Origin: Flaviflexus ciconiae
GTDB taxonomy: Bacteria > Actinomycetota > Actinomycetes > Actinomycetales > Actinomycetaceae
Length of the DNA stretch: 64,000 bases
Assembly: GCF_003971195.1 (NCBI RefSeq)
Contig: NZ_CP034593.1
Span: forward strand, 434,001-498,000
Reading direction: 5' to 3'
Made by a program: the position numbers and the translations under genes. Shown here in pieces: positions 24,449-33,957 of this stretch (within the stretch, counting starts at the first letter, position 1; every line of letters begins with the position of its first letter). The notes under the pieces were generated by a model. That model saw only the letters and a program-made list of their open reading frames with translations, had not been told where the DNA came from and did no database searches.

Positions 24449-27406
24449 GTGTCCAATATCTGGAAAGTTTTTTCACGGGACGTTACACGTTTGTTCCGAG
24501 TGCGGAAGGCATGGGTCGTCATTGTTGGCGTTATTTTTACGCCGGCACTGTACGCCTGGCTGAACATCAGCGCATTTTGGGACCCGTACTCGAATACAGG
24601 AAGTATTGAGGTTGCTGTCGTCAACTTGGACGAAGGTGCGTCATCCGAGCTCACTGGACCACTCGATGTCGGCGCGCTCGTGGTCGACGAGCTACATGCT
24701 AATGACCAGCTCGGCTGGCAATTTATGGCGGAGGACGATGCTCTTGAAGCTGTGAAGCGTGGTGATGTTTACGCCGCGATCGTCATTCCCAAAGATTTCA
24801 GTAGAAATCTTCTCAGCATCACGACTGGTGACTTCGTCCAGCCGCGCATCGAATACCACGTCAATGAGAAAGTGAGTGCGATTTCACCCAAGATTACGGA
24901 CGTGGGGGCCTCTCAGCTCGACAGGCAGATCACCAGAGCCTTCTCGGAACAGGTTGCAGCTGCCGCTACCGAAGCTCTGAGAGACGTTGGATATTCGGCA
25001 GAAGCTCAGTTATTGGAAGCCCAGGGCAACACGTTAAGCGCAGTTGACGAGGCGGAATCAAATGTGTCGACCACGCGCGAGCGCCTCGGCACGCTGCAGT
25101 CTGATGTGCAGTCGTCGCGGGAAGGGTTGACTCTGGCGGGTAGTACGCTGACCGACGTCGATACGGTCTTGACTGATGTGCAGACAGCAGTGACTCAAGC
25201 CCAATCAATTGTTGCCAGCGTTCAGGACGAGGTTATTGCATTCGGCGACGCCGCGACGGATGCCTATCTAAATGGTACGGTACTTCTCGCAGAAGGAACG
25301 TCGGGCGCGAACATCGCAGTGACGGAAGTCGTCCAGTCTCTTGAGCAACTCAGCTCAAAGGCCGAAAGCGCAATCACCGATGTGTCGGAAGCCGTTGAGG
25401 CCAACGGTGTGGCGATAGAACGACTCCGTACCCTTCTTGAGAACGCCGATGCCGATTCCGCAGTAGCCCAGCGGATAGTGGAGCTGCTGGATGCTCTCGA
25501 GGACCGTAACGCGACAGATCAGCAGCTACTTTCAGACCTTCAGGCGCTCAATTCCAGTGCCGATGCTGTTGCGACTGCGATACAAGACACGGCGGGCCAG
25601 CTGGACAATCTCGCTCAGGATTCACAAAATGCGGCAGTCGAGATGCGCACCGTCTTGGAAGAGACACTACCGGGTCTCAATGAGTCAATGAGCGCGTTGA
25701 CCACGAGCGCCGGTGCGTTCTCAGCGGCACTCGATGCCCAAAAGGATCAGCTCAGCCAAGCCCAACTACTCTTGACCGACATCGATGAACAGCTGGTCGC
25801 GACTTCAGGTGTTCTTGACAGGCTTGACGAAAACCTTGATCAAATCGACGATGGCATACAGACAACCCATAACGATCTTGTCGCGCTCAGCCAGGCGTCC
25901 ATTTGGAGCGACCTCAGTTCATTGACGGGCCTGGACACGGAACAGATAGCTCAGTTTATTGCATCACCCGTCTCTATTGATGAGCACGTGGTGTTCCACG
26001 TGAACTCCTACGGTTCAGCGATGGCCGCCCTTTTCACCAATCTGTCCTTATGGATCGGCGCTTTTGTCCTCATGGTCATTTTCAAGCTCGAGGTGGATCC
26101 GGAGGGCGTTGACGGGCTGACTGTACGTCAGGCGTATTTTGGGCGGTTCCTACTTCTAGGAATGATCGCCGTGGCACAAGCCCTAGTCGTATGCATTGGT
26201 GACCTCATGATCGGGGTTCAGACGGTCAGCAGTATCGGTTTCGTCGCAACAGGCGTTTTCACAGCTTTGGCATATTTGAGCGTTATCTACGCTTTGTGCG
26301 TTGCCTTTGGCCACGTGGGAAGAGGTCTATGTATTCTCCTCGTCGTCATGCAAATTCCGGGCGCCTCCGGACTCTATCCGATCGAAATGATGCCTGGGTT
26401 CTTCCGAGATCTCTATCCATTCTTACCATTCACGTACGGCATTGACGCGATGAGGGAGACCATCGGCGGCCTCTACCAAGGCCACTATTGGTACTACATG
26501 GCGGCGCTAGCAGCTTTTGTTGCGGCCGGCGTCCTCCTTGGCCTCGTTCTGCGCCGTAGATTGGCGAATATCATCTTGATGTTTAACCGCCAGATCGGTG
26601 CGACAGACCTGTTCATTAGTGAGACAGTACACGTGAAGGGCTCCGGTTACAGACTCTCGGACATCGTCCACGCTCTCCAAAACCGACAGGAATACCACGA
26701 GGATGTCACTCGGAGGTCCGAGCAGTTCGCGCAACGTTATCCGATACTCCTTCGTGTAACACTGCTTACCGGCCTCCTTCTCACCATCATTCTGGCCGTT
26801 GCCGGTTGGCTGTATCCATCCGCCAATGCCACCCTGCTCGCCGCATGGCTTGTGGTCAGCCTCATCATAATTGGCGCCATCATCGCTATCGAATATGTCA
26901 AGGAGTCATTGGACCGTGCGGAGCAGATTGCGAATTTCGACGACTCTGTACTCAGCAGTGTTGCGCGGACTGATATCGGAAAGGCAAGGAGTGCCGACGG
27001 TGACGGTTCTGATGAGGCGATGGTTGTAGCTTTGCCAACGCAGCAGGTACTTGGTGCAGAGCGTGAGAGGACAGAGGATGTCGTTTCGAGGACCGAAAGA
27101 GCGGACGAGGCAGTCACAAGTGGTCCGGAGGAGCCGGAAGGCGAAGCAACCTTAAGTAGCGAGACAGAGGACATTCGTGGCGGTGAGAGCACGCCCGTTG
27201 TAGAGAGTTCGGAGCTTGACAACGAGGAAAATGGAGTAGGGCAAGACGGCAGGTCGGAAGTCGCTTGCGTGACAGATCCTGATGTTTCTCCCGTGCTTGA
27301 GGACGAGAACCAGTTGCATGAGGACGCTAATGTGGCGGGCCACTGTAGTTCTGGACGACATCGAGCAGACGCCGACACTGTCGGCAAGCAGGAGGAGAAC
27401 GAATGA
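24449..27406 (+). CDS. YhgE/Pip-type membrane protein with long acidic tail
   Basis: This 985-residue protein starts with a membrane helix (about residues 21-44) and the YhgE N-terminal motif FTPALYAWLNISAFWDPYSN. A large extracytoplasmic part (about 45-510) ends in helical coiled-coil segments. Six ABC2-like membrane helices follow (about 525-698), including MMPGFFRDLYPFLPFTYGIDAMRE, cited by its core PFLPFTYGIDAMRE. Unusually, two more helices (about 764-817) and an acidic tail of about 165 residues follow. Relatives include the lactococcal phage-infection protein Pip and Bacillus YueB, a phage receptor. The start GTG at 24449 lies only a few bases past the IS remnant, so its native promoter is probably lost. 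It overlaps the next gene by ATGA. Confidence 0.85.
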   Translation: MSNIWKVFSRDVTRLFRVRKAWVVIVGVIFTPALYAWLNISAFWDPYSNTGSIEVAVVNLDEGASSELTGPLDVGALVVDELHANDQLGWQFMAEDDALEAVKRGDVYAAIVIPKDFSRNLLSITTGDFVQPRIEYHVNEKVSAISPKITDVGASQLDRQITRAFSEQVAAAATEALRDVGYSAEAQLLEAQGNTLSAVDEAESNVSTTRERLGTLQSDVQSSREGLTLAGSTLTDVDTVLTDVQTAVTQAQSIVASVQDEVIAFGDAATDAYLNGTVLLAEGTSGANIAVTEVVQSLEQLSSKAESAITDVSEAVEANGVAIERLRTLLENADADSAVAQRIVELLDALEDRNATDQQLLSDLQALNSSADAVATAIQDTAGQLDNLAQDSQNAAVEMRTVLEETLPGLNESMSALTTSAGAFSAALDAQKDQLSQAQLLLTDIDEQLVATSGVLDRLDENLDQIDDGIQTTHNDLVALSQASIWSDLSSLTGLDTEQIAQFIASPVSIDEHVVFHVNSYGSAMAALFTNLSLWIGAFVLMVIFKLEVDPEGVDGLTVRQAYFGRFLLLGMIAVAQALVVCIGDLMIGVQTVSSIGFVATGVFTALAYLSVIYALCVAFGHVGRGLCILLVVMQIPGASGLYPIEMMPGFFRDLYPFLPFTYGIDAMRETIGGLYQGHYWYYMAALAAFVAAGVLLGLVLRRRLANIILMFNRQIGATDLFISETVHVKGSGYRLSDIVHALQNRQEYHEDVTRRSEQFAQRYPILLRVTLLTGLLLTIILAVAGWLYPSANATLLAAWLVVSLIIIGAIIAIEYVKESLDRAEQIANFDDSVLSSVARTDIGKARSADGDGSDEAMVVALPTQQVLGAERERTEDVVSRTERADEAVTSGPEEPEGEATLSSETEDIRGGESTPVVESSELDNEENGVGQDGRSEVACVTDPDVSPVLEDENQLHEDANVAGHCSSGRHRADADTVGKQEENE

Positions 27407-29589
27407 GAGACATACTTCGGCTCATACAGCGCGATCTCCATCGGGCTACCAGTAGCGTTCTGGCATCGATCGTCATTTTCGGGCTCATTGTCATACCTGC
27501 TCTATTTACGTGGTTCAATGTGATTGCGAGCTGGGATCCTTTCTCGAACACCAAGAACTTAAAAGTTGCCGTTGCGAGCTCCGATGCTGGTTATGAGAGC
27601 GATCTCATACCCGTTCGTATTAATGTTGGCGACCAGGCTCTGTCTGCTCTTCGCGCCAATGATGATTTTGACTGGGTCATTACATCAGAAGAGGAAGCGA
27701 TAGATGGAACTGAATCGGGCGAGTATTATGCTGCTATCGTTCTTCCTGAGTCCTTCAGTGCCGATATGGTGACCTTCTTTGCGGAGGGCCACGAGAGCGA
27801 TCCGATTGCTTACTATACAAACGAAAAGAAGAACGCCCTTGCGCCTACTCTCACCGAGCAAGGTGCGGAAGGTGTGTCAGCTCGCATAACGGAGGTATTC
27901 ACCGAGACGCTCAGCGATCTTGCCCTCGGATTGATCTCATCGATGTCAGATTTCCTTACTGACGACGAGACGCGTGTAACTCTCGCAAAGCTTGAACTGA
28001 GAGTTAGCAAGATTGGAAGCGACCTACGCGGCGCCGCGCAAACCGCAGAGGCCTTTGGTTCCGTCATTGAAAGCAGTATGACTGTAGTTGGCGGTGCCAA
28101 TGACCTTGTCAGTGGATCCAGCATGGCGATAGAGGGTGCGTCTACTGCTGTTTCGAATGGGTCCGCGGCGATCGAAGGTCTCCGCTCGAACGTGCAGACA
28201 GCAAACCAAGGGCTCGCGAATGCACTCGCGTCTACATCGGATGCCTACGACGATGTGAGCGCGAGCGTTGACAACTTATTTGCCGAGCTCGATTCTGGCA
28301 GCCTCTCACAGGCCGACGCCATCGACACGCTTGCCCAGGAAGTCCAACTACAGATCGACAGTTATACTCGCGCGCGCGACACGCTCCGGGACGAAATCGC
28401 CCCAATGTTGCCAGAGTCCGCGCTTGACGGAATTAATTCCGTCATCGTCAAGGTCGAGACAGCAATATCTCGTCAGCAGGATGTCTATGACAGGCTCGTC
28501 TCCGCTGCACAGGCTGTTAGAGATAATAACAGCGAAGCTCAAGCCTCCCGCCAGGAGGTTCAGGAGACAGTTGCGCAGGCGAAGCAGGCAATCGACGATG
28601 CGGAGAATGCCTACACATCCAATCTCAAGCCACAGCTCGACGAGCTGTCGTCAACGCTCGACATAATCAAGGTAGATATTGAAGCCATTGGCACTGACCT
28701 AGCCTCAGCATCATCAAACCTGTCGGCACAGTCCGGTTCGGTGTTGGCATCGCTGGTACGCGCTTTTCAAACCACGGGAGAAATCTCCGATTCGCTCAAA
28801 GAAACGGCAGATAAGTTCGACGAGCTTGCGGCATCGCTCGCACGCGCAGCTGACAGCGGGGAGCTCGACGAGATCAGCGCGATCATCGGAACGGATCCGA
28901 GTGTCCTCGCAAGATCCCTAGCGCAGCCTGTTGGGATAGAGCGGATCGCGGTATTCCCAGTTGCTAGCTTCGGTGCGGGAATGGCTCCCCTGTACATGGT
29001 CCTCGCTCTGTGGGTGGGAGCACTGCTTATGACTGTTGCTATCAGGGTTGATGTCAAAGCGGACGTTCTACCTGGTAGGCCCGACCTCACACCAGCACAG
29101 CAGTATTTGGGCAGATATGGAATATTTGCCCTGGTGGGTCTTGCACAGGCCAGCCTCGTCACTACTGGCTTGATTCTCTTCGTCCAGATCGAGGCGCGTC
29201 ACCCTGTCTTGTTGATACTGACGGGGTGGATCATTTCCATTGTTTTCACGCTCTTGATCTATACAGCAGTCGCCGCATTCAGCAATGCCGGTAAGGCTCT
29301 GGCTGTTCTCCTGCTTGTCGTCCAAATTTCTGGCTCCGGCGGGGCCTATCCACTCGCGGTTCTCCCGCAATGGTTCCGTCAGATCAGCCCCTTCCTTCCT
29401 GCAACGCATGCGATCGATGCTGTACGTTCAGCGATCGCAGGCGTCTACGGCGGTGACCTCTGGGCCTCCCTTGGACTGCTTTGTCTGTTCGCGTTCCCGG
29501 CTCTTCTCATAGGACTTGTGCTAAGACGCCCGCTCATTCAGTTCAATCGCGGCCTGACCGAGGCTTTGGAGTCGACGAAGCTCATGTAG
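27403..29589 (+). CDS. Second YhgE/Pip-type membrane protein
   Basis: The 728-residue protein has the same plan as its neighbour without the extra tail: a membrane helix (about 19-44, IPALFTWFNVIASWDPFSN), an extracytoplasmic domain with the shared YYAAIVLPESFS element, helical coils (about 185-515) and six C-terminal helices (about 520-710), with SPFLPATHAIDAVRSAIAG as the counterpart of the first protein. It begins inside the stop of the first gene, so the two are made together and may form a heteromeric complex, perhaps an export or envelope-spanning device. Function is unproven. The same frame stays open for 33 codons after the TAG stop. Confidence 0.85.
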   Translation: MRDILRLIQRDLHRATSSVLASIVIFGLIVIPALFTWFNVIASWDPFSNTKNLKVAVASSDAGYESDLIPVRINVGDQALSALRANDDFDWVITSEEEAIDGTESGEYYAAIVLPESFSADMVTFFAEGHESDPIAYYTNEKKNALAPTLTEQGAEGVSARITEVFTETLSDLALGLISSMSDFLTDDETRVTLAKLELRVSKIGSDLRGAAQTAEAFGSVIESSMTVVGGANDLVSGSSMAIEGASTAVSNGSAAIEGLRSNVQTANQGLANALASTSDAYDDVSASVDNLFAELDSGSLSQADAIDTLAQEVQLQIDSYTRARDTLRDEIAPMLPESALDGINSVIVKVETAISRQQDVYDRLVSAAQAVRDNNSEAQASRQEVQETVAQAKQAIDDAENAYTSNLKPQLDELSSTLDIIKVDIEAIGTDLASASSNLSAQSGSVLASLVRAFQTTGEISDSLKETADKFDELAASLARAADSGELDEISAIIGTDPSVLARSLAQPVGIERIAVFPVASFGAGMAPLYMVLALWVGALLMTVAIRVDVKADVLPGRPDLTPAQQYLGRYGIFALVGLAQASLVTTGLILFVQIEARHPVLLILTGWIISIVFTLLIYTAVAAFSNAGKALAVLLLVVQISGSGGAYPLAVLPQWFRQISPFLPATHAIDAVRSAIAGVYGGDLWASLGLLCLFAFPALLIGLVLRRPLIQFNRGLTEALESTKLM

Positions 29590-30150
29590 CTGGGAGAAGC
29601 TCTCCGGAGGAAAATAGTGCGCGAACTGTCCAAGAAGTTCAGCCGCAAGCCGGGCGAGCGTACTCTGCATATGGTCTACGACCTACAGTGAAAGGTGCTT
29701 AATATTAGGATCGCTTTAGACGGCGGCACAGTAACGCCTCCTCGGTGCGGAGAGTAAGTGACGGCACAACCCTTTCTGATCATGCGCATACCCCGTTAGC
29801 GCCACAACACGCCGTGAGAAGAACTGCCCGCGATACGTTGGCTGATCTCAACGTGCCAGCGAGACCGCCGAGAATGAAATAGTCTTTTTGTTTTCGAACT
29901 CAAGCGTCCTACGTTAATGATTGTTGTTCTTGTCAAGCGTGACGTTTATTTTGGAATCGAGGGCATAGGGCAGGGTAACCTGCTTCGAGATGTTGACCTC
30001 CGGATTCCGCCGAGTCAATACGGATTATTGTGCGTTCGCAGATAAGCAACGTACGCTGCTCCGTAGCGTAGGTGTCCGTTGGGTTTCATCGCGGCTTTTT
30101 GCGTGAGACACTGCTCTGGTGGTGGTTGGGGCGTGTGCCGAGTAGACTGA
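29590..30150. other. Intergenic region between the YhgE pair and rnpB
   Basis: Two protein-like scraps occur. On the plus strand the frame of the second YhgE gene continues after TAG to 29691, with GGAGG and a GTG at 29617. On the minus strand 30024-29914 encodes NPEVNISKQVTLPYALDSKI and ends in TAA, which looks like the tail of a lost gene. Neither has a family that I recognise. The rest appears noncoding and should hold the rnpB promoter. Confidence 0.35.
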
Positions 30151-30504
30151 GATTGGACAAGCTGGCTAGGCGGCCGCGGCACTTTGGTGCCGAGGAACGT
30201 CCGGGCTCCACAGAGTACGGTGGTGGGTAACGCCCACCCGGGGTGACCCGCGGGCCAGTGCAACAGAAAGTAAACCGCCGCAAGGTAAGGGTGAAAGGGT
30301 GAGGTAAGAGCTCACCGCGGACTGGGTGACCAGGACGGCACGGTAAACCCCACCGGGAGCAAGACCAGACAGTTGGCTGAATGCTACTCGCACACGAGCT
30401 TTGCTCGGGCCGACGGGTGGGTTGCTAGAGATACGTGGTAACACGCGTCCGAGATGGATGGTCGCCCTCGACAAAACCCGGCGTATCGGCCAGCTTGTCC
30501 CTCC
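30151..30504 (+). ncRNA. rnpB: RNase P RNA, bacterial type A
   Basis: The catalytic RNA of RNase P, which trims tRNA 5' ends, is recognised from its conserved core: GAGGAACGTCCGGGCTCCAC at 30192, CAGTGCAACAGAAAGTAAAC near 30255, the GGTAAGGGTGAAA segment, and the 3' core ending in ACCCGGCGTATCGGCC near 30478. The closing P1 helix is a perfect twelve-base-pair match of GGACAAGCTGGC (30155-30166) with GCCAGCTTGTCC (30489-30500), which fixes both ends within a few bases. At about 350 nt it is of usual length. It lies 175 bases before the NIF3 gene. Confidence 0.95.
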
Positions 30505-30678
30505 ATTTCAACCCGGGGACACTTCGGATTGTCTGTCCGTCCCGATGGCAGTCGTGTCGATCCTTGGCTGTCGCGAACCGTGAGGGTGGCGAAGTTTTGT
30601 AGGGGCGATCGCGAATCTGCTTCTACAGACGCTGTGATTAAAAGCTGTCCATGCCTTTCGCCGGGATAGACTTGCCGC

Positions 30679-31467
30679 ATGCTCACACGAGAAATCATTG
30701 CAGCAGTGGAAGAACTATGTCCGCCGGCACTCGCCGAGTCGTGGGATGCTGTTGGACTTGTCGCCGGTAGCCCCGACTGGGAAGCTCGGCGGATCCTGCT
30801 GGCGGTAGATCCGTGTGAAAAGACTGTGTCCGAGGCAATTGACGGTGGCTACGATATGCTGCTTACCCACCACCCGCTTTACCTTCGCGGCACCTCCACC
30901 GTTGGTGCTCACACGACGAAGGGTGCGTGGATTACGGACCTGATTCGCGCCGGCGTTTCTCTCTACGCGGCACATACCAATGCTGACTCCTGGGGCACCG
31001 CGCAGGCCATGGCCGACCTGCTGGGGCTTGAAAATGCTCGCCCGCTCATTCCCAAGGAAGATGATCCGACTCTCGGTCTGGGCAGAATTGGTACGATTGC
31101 CCCGGTGATGCTTGGAGAGCTCGCTGATCGGGTTGCCGATCTGCTTCCACGCACTCCCGCGGGAATCCTCGTGGGTGGTGACGAGGAACGAGTGGTGGAG
31201 ACAGTGGCTGTTAGCCCCGGCTCGGGCGACTCTTTCCTTGGTCTTGTCAACGACTCGGGTGCGGACGTCTACATCACCGCTGATCTGCGCCATCATCCGG
31301 CTACCGATCACCTGTGGGGCGGGGGAGCGGCGCTCATTAGTCCCACGCACTTTGCCTCCGAGTGGCCGCTCTTGCCGAAGTTGGCGGGTGCGCTCCGTGA
31401 GATGCTTCCGGGCCTTGAGGTGGACGTGTCTACTGTCGTGACAGATGCGTGGGTGAGCCGGCGCTAA
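30679..31467 (+). CDS. NIF3/YbgI-family dinuclear metal protein
   Basis: This 262-residue protein is a NIF3 (GTP cyclohydrolase I type 2-like) family member. Metal-binding elements are visible: LLTHHPLYLRG near residue 64 and the late HFASEWPLLP near residue 232. Family landmarks SWDAVGLVAG and LYAAHTNADS are also present. Proteins of this family form hexameric rings with a dinuclear metal site; the reaction is not settled. In many actinobacteria the gene sits beside a CdsZ-type gene and rnpB. Here rnpB is adjacent but the CdsZ-like gene is 9 kb away. Confidence 0.88.
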   Translation: MLTREIIAAVEELCPPALAESWDAVGLVAGSPDWEARRILLAVDPCEKTVSEAIDGGYDMLLTHHPLYLRGTSTVGAHTTKGAWITDLIRAGVSLYAAHTNADSWGTAQAMADLLGLENARPLIPKEDDPTLGLGRIGTIAPVMLGELADRVADLLPRTPAGILVGGDEERVVETVAVSPGSGDSFLGLVNDSGADVYITADLRHHPATDHLWGGGAALISPTHFASEWPLLPKLAGALREMLPGLEVDVSTVVTDAWVSRR

Positions 31468-31829
31468 TTGGCGGCCGTCCTTATCGCCCGTCTGCGTGCC
31501 GCGCCGATCTTTGATCTGGGGTCGAGTGTGACGGGTAGTCCTTTGTTGCGCTAACCGCGCCTCTCGCGAGTGCGAGTTTCGTCGGGCGACGAGATGAGAA
31601 TGTCAGAAGTGCTTCGGGCTCTGGGCTTGTGCGGAGCTACGCCTGTAATTGCCCGATCTGACCTACGTTTCGGCAAATCGTGTTTGCGAGCCCTCTGTCT
31701 GGCAGTTCCCACCGGTAATTTATGTCAATGCGTGCAGTAATAACTGCGAAGGGCCCGTCAATGAGGTCTGTTCTTGAGAAGCCTAAATGGGTGTCTAAAG
31801 AGGATCAGACCATCACTGAGAGCGTCATT
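31468..31829. other. Intergenic region between the NIF3 and ppgK genes
   Basis: A 48-codon plus-strand frame (31594-31740, beginning MRMSEVLRALGLCG) is present but lacks a good ribosome binding site and family resemblance, so I do not call it. No terminator hairpin of note was seen for the convergent genes. Confidence 0.3.
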
Positions 31830-32594
31830 CTATGAGTTTTGACTCGTTGCTTCTCGTGCGCCGAGGGCGGCCGCACCGATGATGCCGGCCTTGTTGCGAA
31901 GAGTAGCCGGGATGATTGGCACACGTGTTTTCAGCAGTGGCAGGAACTTGTCCGAGTCTTTGGAGATGCCGCCACCGACGATGATGAGGTCGGGGTTGAG
32001 GAGCTTCTCGTATTCGCCGTAAACGTCCTGGAGTCGGTTTGCCCAGTCTGTCCAGGAGAGTTTCTTGCGGTCCTTAACTGCGGAGGATGCCCACGCTTCG
32101 GCTTCTTTCCCGTTCGGGAGGGTCAGGTGACCAAGCTCCGTATTGGGGATGAGGCGGTGGTCGATGACGAGAGCGGAGCCGATGCCCGTCCCGAGAGTGG
32201 TGACCAGGGAGGTGCCGGACTGCCCCTTGGCTGCGCCATACTCAACTTCCCCGTAACCAGCAGCATCCGCGTCGTTGACGACAGTCACTTGGGTGTCGAG
32301 AACGTTGGAGAAAAGCTCGTCGACGTTCGTTCCGGCCCACGACTTGTGAAGGTTCGCCATCCACATTGCCACGCCGTGAACAATCGGTGCGGGAACGGCT
32401 ACACCGATGGGGGTGTGCCTGGGAAGGTCGAAGTGCTCGGCAATCTGTCCAACGACTTGAGCGACGTTCTTCGGGGTCGACTTCTCCGGAGTAGGTATGC
32501 GATAGCGGTCGGCTACGAACTCACCGGTGGTGAGGTCGACGGGGGCTCCTTTGATACCGGAGCCGCCAATGTCGATTCCGAGTGCGAGGCTCAT
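31830..32594 (-). CDS. ppgK: Polyphosphate glucokinase (ROK family)
   Basis: The 254-residue protein phosphorylates glucose with polyphosphate, or ATP in many members, and is characteristic of actinobacteria. The N-terminal phosphate loop is [20 protein letters not shown], followed by [12 protein letters not shown] with the catalytic aspartate near residue 112, and [12 protein letters not shown] as the second phosphate loop. [20 protein letters not shown] is typical of the PpgK branch of ROK kinases. The zinc-binding cysteine motif of other ROK proteins is absent, as usual for PpgK. The start ATG at 32594 overlaps the map stop codon by ATGA, so the pair is translationally coupled. Confidence 0.93.
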   Translation of the reverse strand: MSLALGIDIGGSGIKGAPVDLTTGEFVADRYRIPTPEKSTPKNVAQVVGQIAEHFDLPRHTPIGVAVPAPIVHGVAMWMANLHKSWAGTNVDELFSNVLDTQVTVVNDADAAGYGEVEYGAAKGQSGTSLVTTLGTGIGSALVIDHRLIPNTELGHLTLPNGKEAEAWASSAVKDRKKLSWTDWANRLQDVYGEYEKLLNPDLIIVGGGISKDSDKFLPLLKTRVPIIPATLRNKAGIIGAAALGAREATSQNS

Positions 32595-33463
32595 GGGAGC
32601 GTAAGGATCTCGGCGCCGTCTTCGGTCACAACCAGAGTGTGCTCGAACTGGGCGGTGCGGCCACGGTCCTTCGTCAGTACCGTCCATCCATCATCCCACT
32701 GGTCCCACTTGATGGTCCCCAGGGTCAGCATGGGCTCGATCGTGAAGACCATGCCCACTTCGATGAGATCGTCGTAACGGGGTGCCGTGTCGTAGTGCGG
32801 AACGATAAGTCCCGAGTGGAAGGCTTCGCCAACGCCGTGGCCGGTGAAGTCTTCCACAACGCCATACTGGAAGCGCTTCGCATAGGCCTCGATGACGCGG
32901 CCGATCACGTTGATGGCACGGCCGGGCTTCACAGCCTTAATGCCGCGCTCCATGGACATCTTCGTTCTCTCGATCAGAAGGCGGGACTCCTCATCGATTT
33001 CCCCAACGGGGAACGTTGCATTCGTGTCGCCGTGAACGCCCTCGCGGAAGGCCGTGATGTCGACGTTGACGATATCGCCCTCTTGGAGAACGGTCGAGTC
33101 GGGGATGCCGTGGCAGATGACCTCGTTGATTGAGGTGCACAGCGACTTCGGGAACCCCATGTAGTCCAGGCTCGACGGGTAGGCGTTATTGTCGATGAGG
33201 AACTCGTGCCCGATCTTGTCCAGCTCATCGGTGGTAATGCCGGGGCGGACAGCCTTGCCAACCTCTTCGAGGGCCTGGGCGGCAAGCTTCGAGGTGCGGC
33301 GGATCCGCTCAATGGTCTCCGCGTCCTTCATATCGGAGGCAGTCACCACCTCGGGACCATCATGGAACAGGTATTCGGGTCGCTCAATCGACTTCGGTAC
33401 AGAGAGCTTTTCCGAAATAGCTCCGGGAACAAGGGTGCCAAGGGGTGCGCGCTGTGCAAGCAT
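32591..33463 (-). CDS. map: Type I methionine aminopeptidase
   Basis: The 290-residue enzyme removes N-terminal methionine from new proteins. Its metal ligands are visible in order: Asp in VNVDITAF, Asp in HGDTNATF, His in GHGVGEAFH, Glu in VFTIEPML and Glu in [22 protein letters not shown] is the usual active-site loop. About 45 residues precede the catalytic fold, with the [10 protein letters not shown] pattern of actinobacterial MetAP-Ib. The start ATG at 33463 is preferred; the frame stays open to 33580 but would overlap the divergent small gene. It is coupled to ppgK. Confidence 0.95.
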   Translation of the reverse strand: MLAQRAPLGTLVPGAISEKLSVPKSIERPEYLFHDGPEVVTASDMKDAETIERIRRTSKLAAQALEEVGKAVRPGITTDELDKIGHEFLIDNNAYPSSLDYMGFPKSLCTSINEVICHGIPDSTVLQEGDIVNVDITAFREGVHGDTNATFPVGEIDEESRLLIERTKMSMERGIKAVKPGRAINVIGRVIEAYAKRFQYGVVEDFTGHGVGEAFHSGLIVPHYDTAPRYDDLIEVGMVFTIEPMLTLGTIKWDQWDDGWTVLTKDRGRTAQFEHTLVVTEDGAEILTLP

Positions 33464-33494
33464 AGAACCAAGTTTAGCGTCGAGGAGGTCGACA

Positions 33495-33704
33495 ATGGCG
33501 AATCCAAGCCGTCGTGAGTATTGGTACAACACAAAGACGGGCCAGGTTGAGGTAGGCCAGCAGTCCCCGTGGACGGACATTATGGGGCCCTACGACACCG
33601 AAGAAGAAGCCCGTAACGCTCTTACGACCGCGGCGGAGCGCAACGAAACGTTCGATGAAGAAGAAGAGGCGTGGGAAGACGACTGGAAGGATGATGAGGA
33701 CTGA
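33495..33704 (+). CDS. Small acidic conserved protein (SPOR-domain-like annotation)
   Basis: This 69-residue protein starts at ATG 33495 after a strong GAGGAGG ribosome binding site. It reads YWYNTKTGQVEVGQQSPW, then GPYDTEEEARNAL, and ends in a run of acidic residues and tryptophans. Similar short proteins are common in actinobacteria, usually beside map, and are often annotated as SPOR-domain proteins because of the single GPYDTEEEA motif. No signal peptide or membrane helix is present, so it should be cytoplasmic. Its role is unknown. It is divergent from map with about 30 bases between the starts, so the promoters overlap. Confidence 0.8.
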   Translation: MANPSRREYWYNTKTGQVEVGQQSPWTDIMGPYDTEEEARNALTTAAERNETFDEEEEAWEDDWKDDED

Positions 33705-33957
33705 GGATCGACACTGGCGAGCGCGTCATCTCAACAGCAACCGGAAGTGCGAAGATCCCCGGATGCCTGACCGACGCGTCTGCATATCCAACCGCTCGCC
33801 GAACCAGTCAGTACGTCAGTGACTCTCGCCACTTGTGCGCTTCACACAACTGCGCCAGTGGTGATTGGCGAGGAGTTTTTGCCGAGTGTAAGACGGTGAT
33901 GGTGGAGCGTTGACCGCAGAGGGCGGGCGGCTGAGTCGGCCGGGGGGGGAGCCTTCG

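Noticed and set aside
24449..29589. YhgE pair as part of a type VII secretion system
   Set aside because: No WXG100, EccC or mycosin-like gene is present within several kilobases.
31594..31740. 48-codon frame between the NIF3 and ppgK genes
   Set aside because: No ribosome binding site or recognisable sequence; cysteine- and leucine-rich composition suggests chance.
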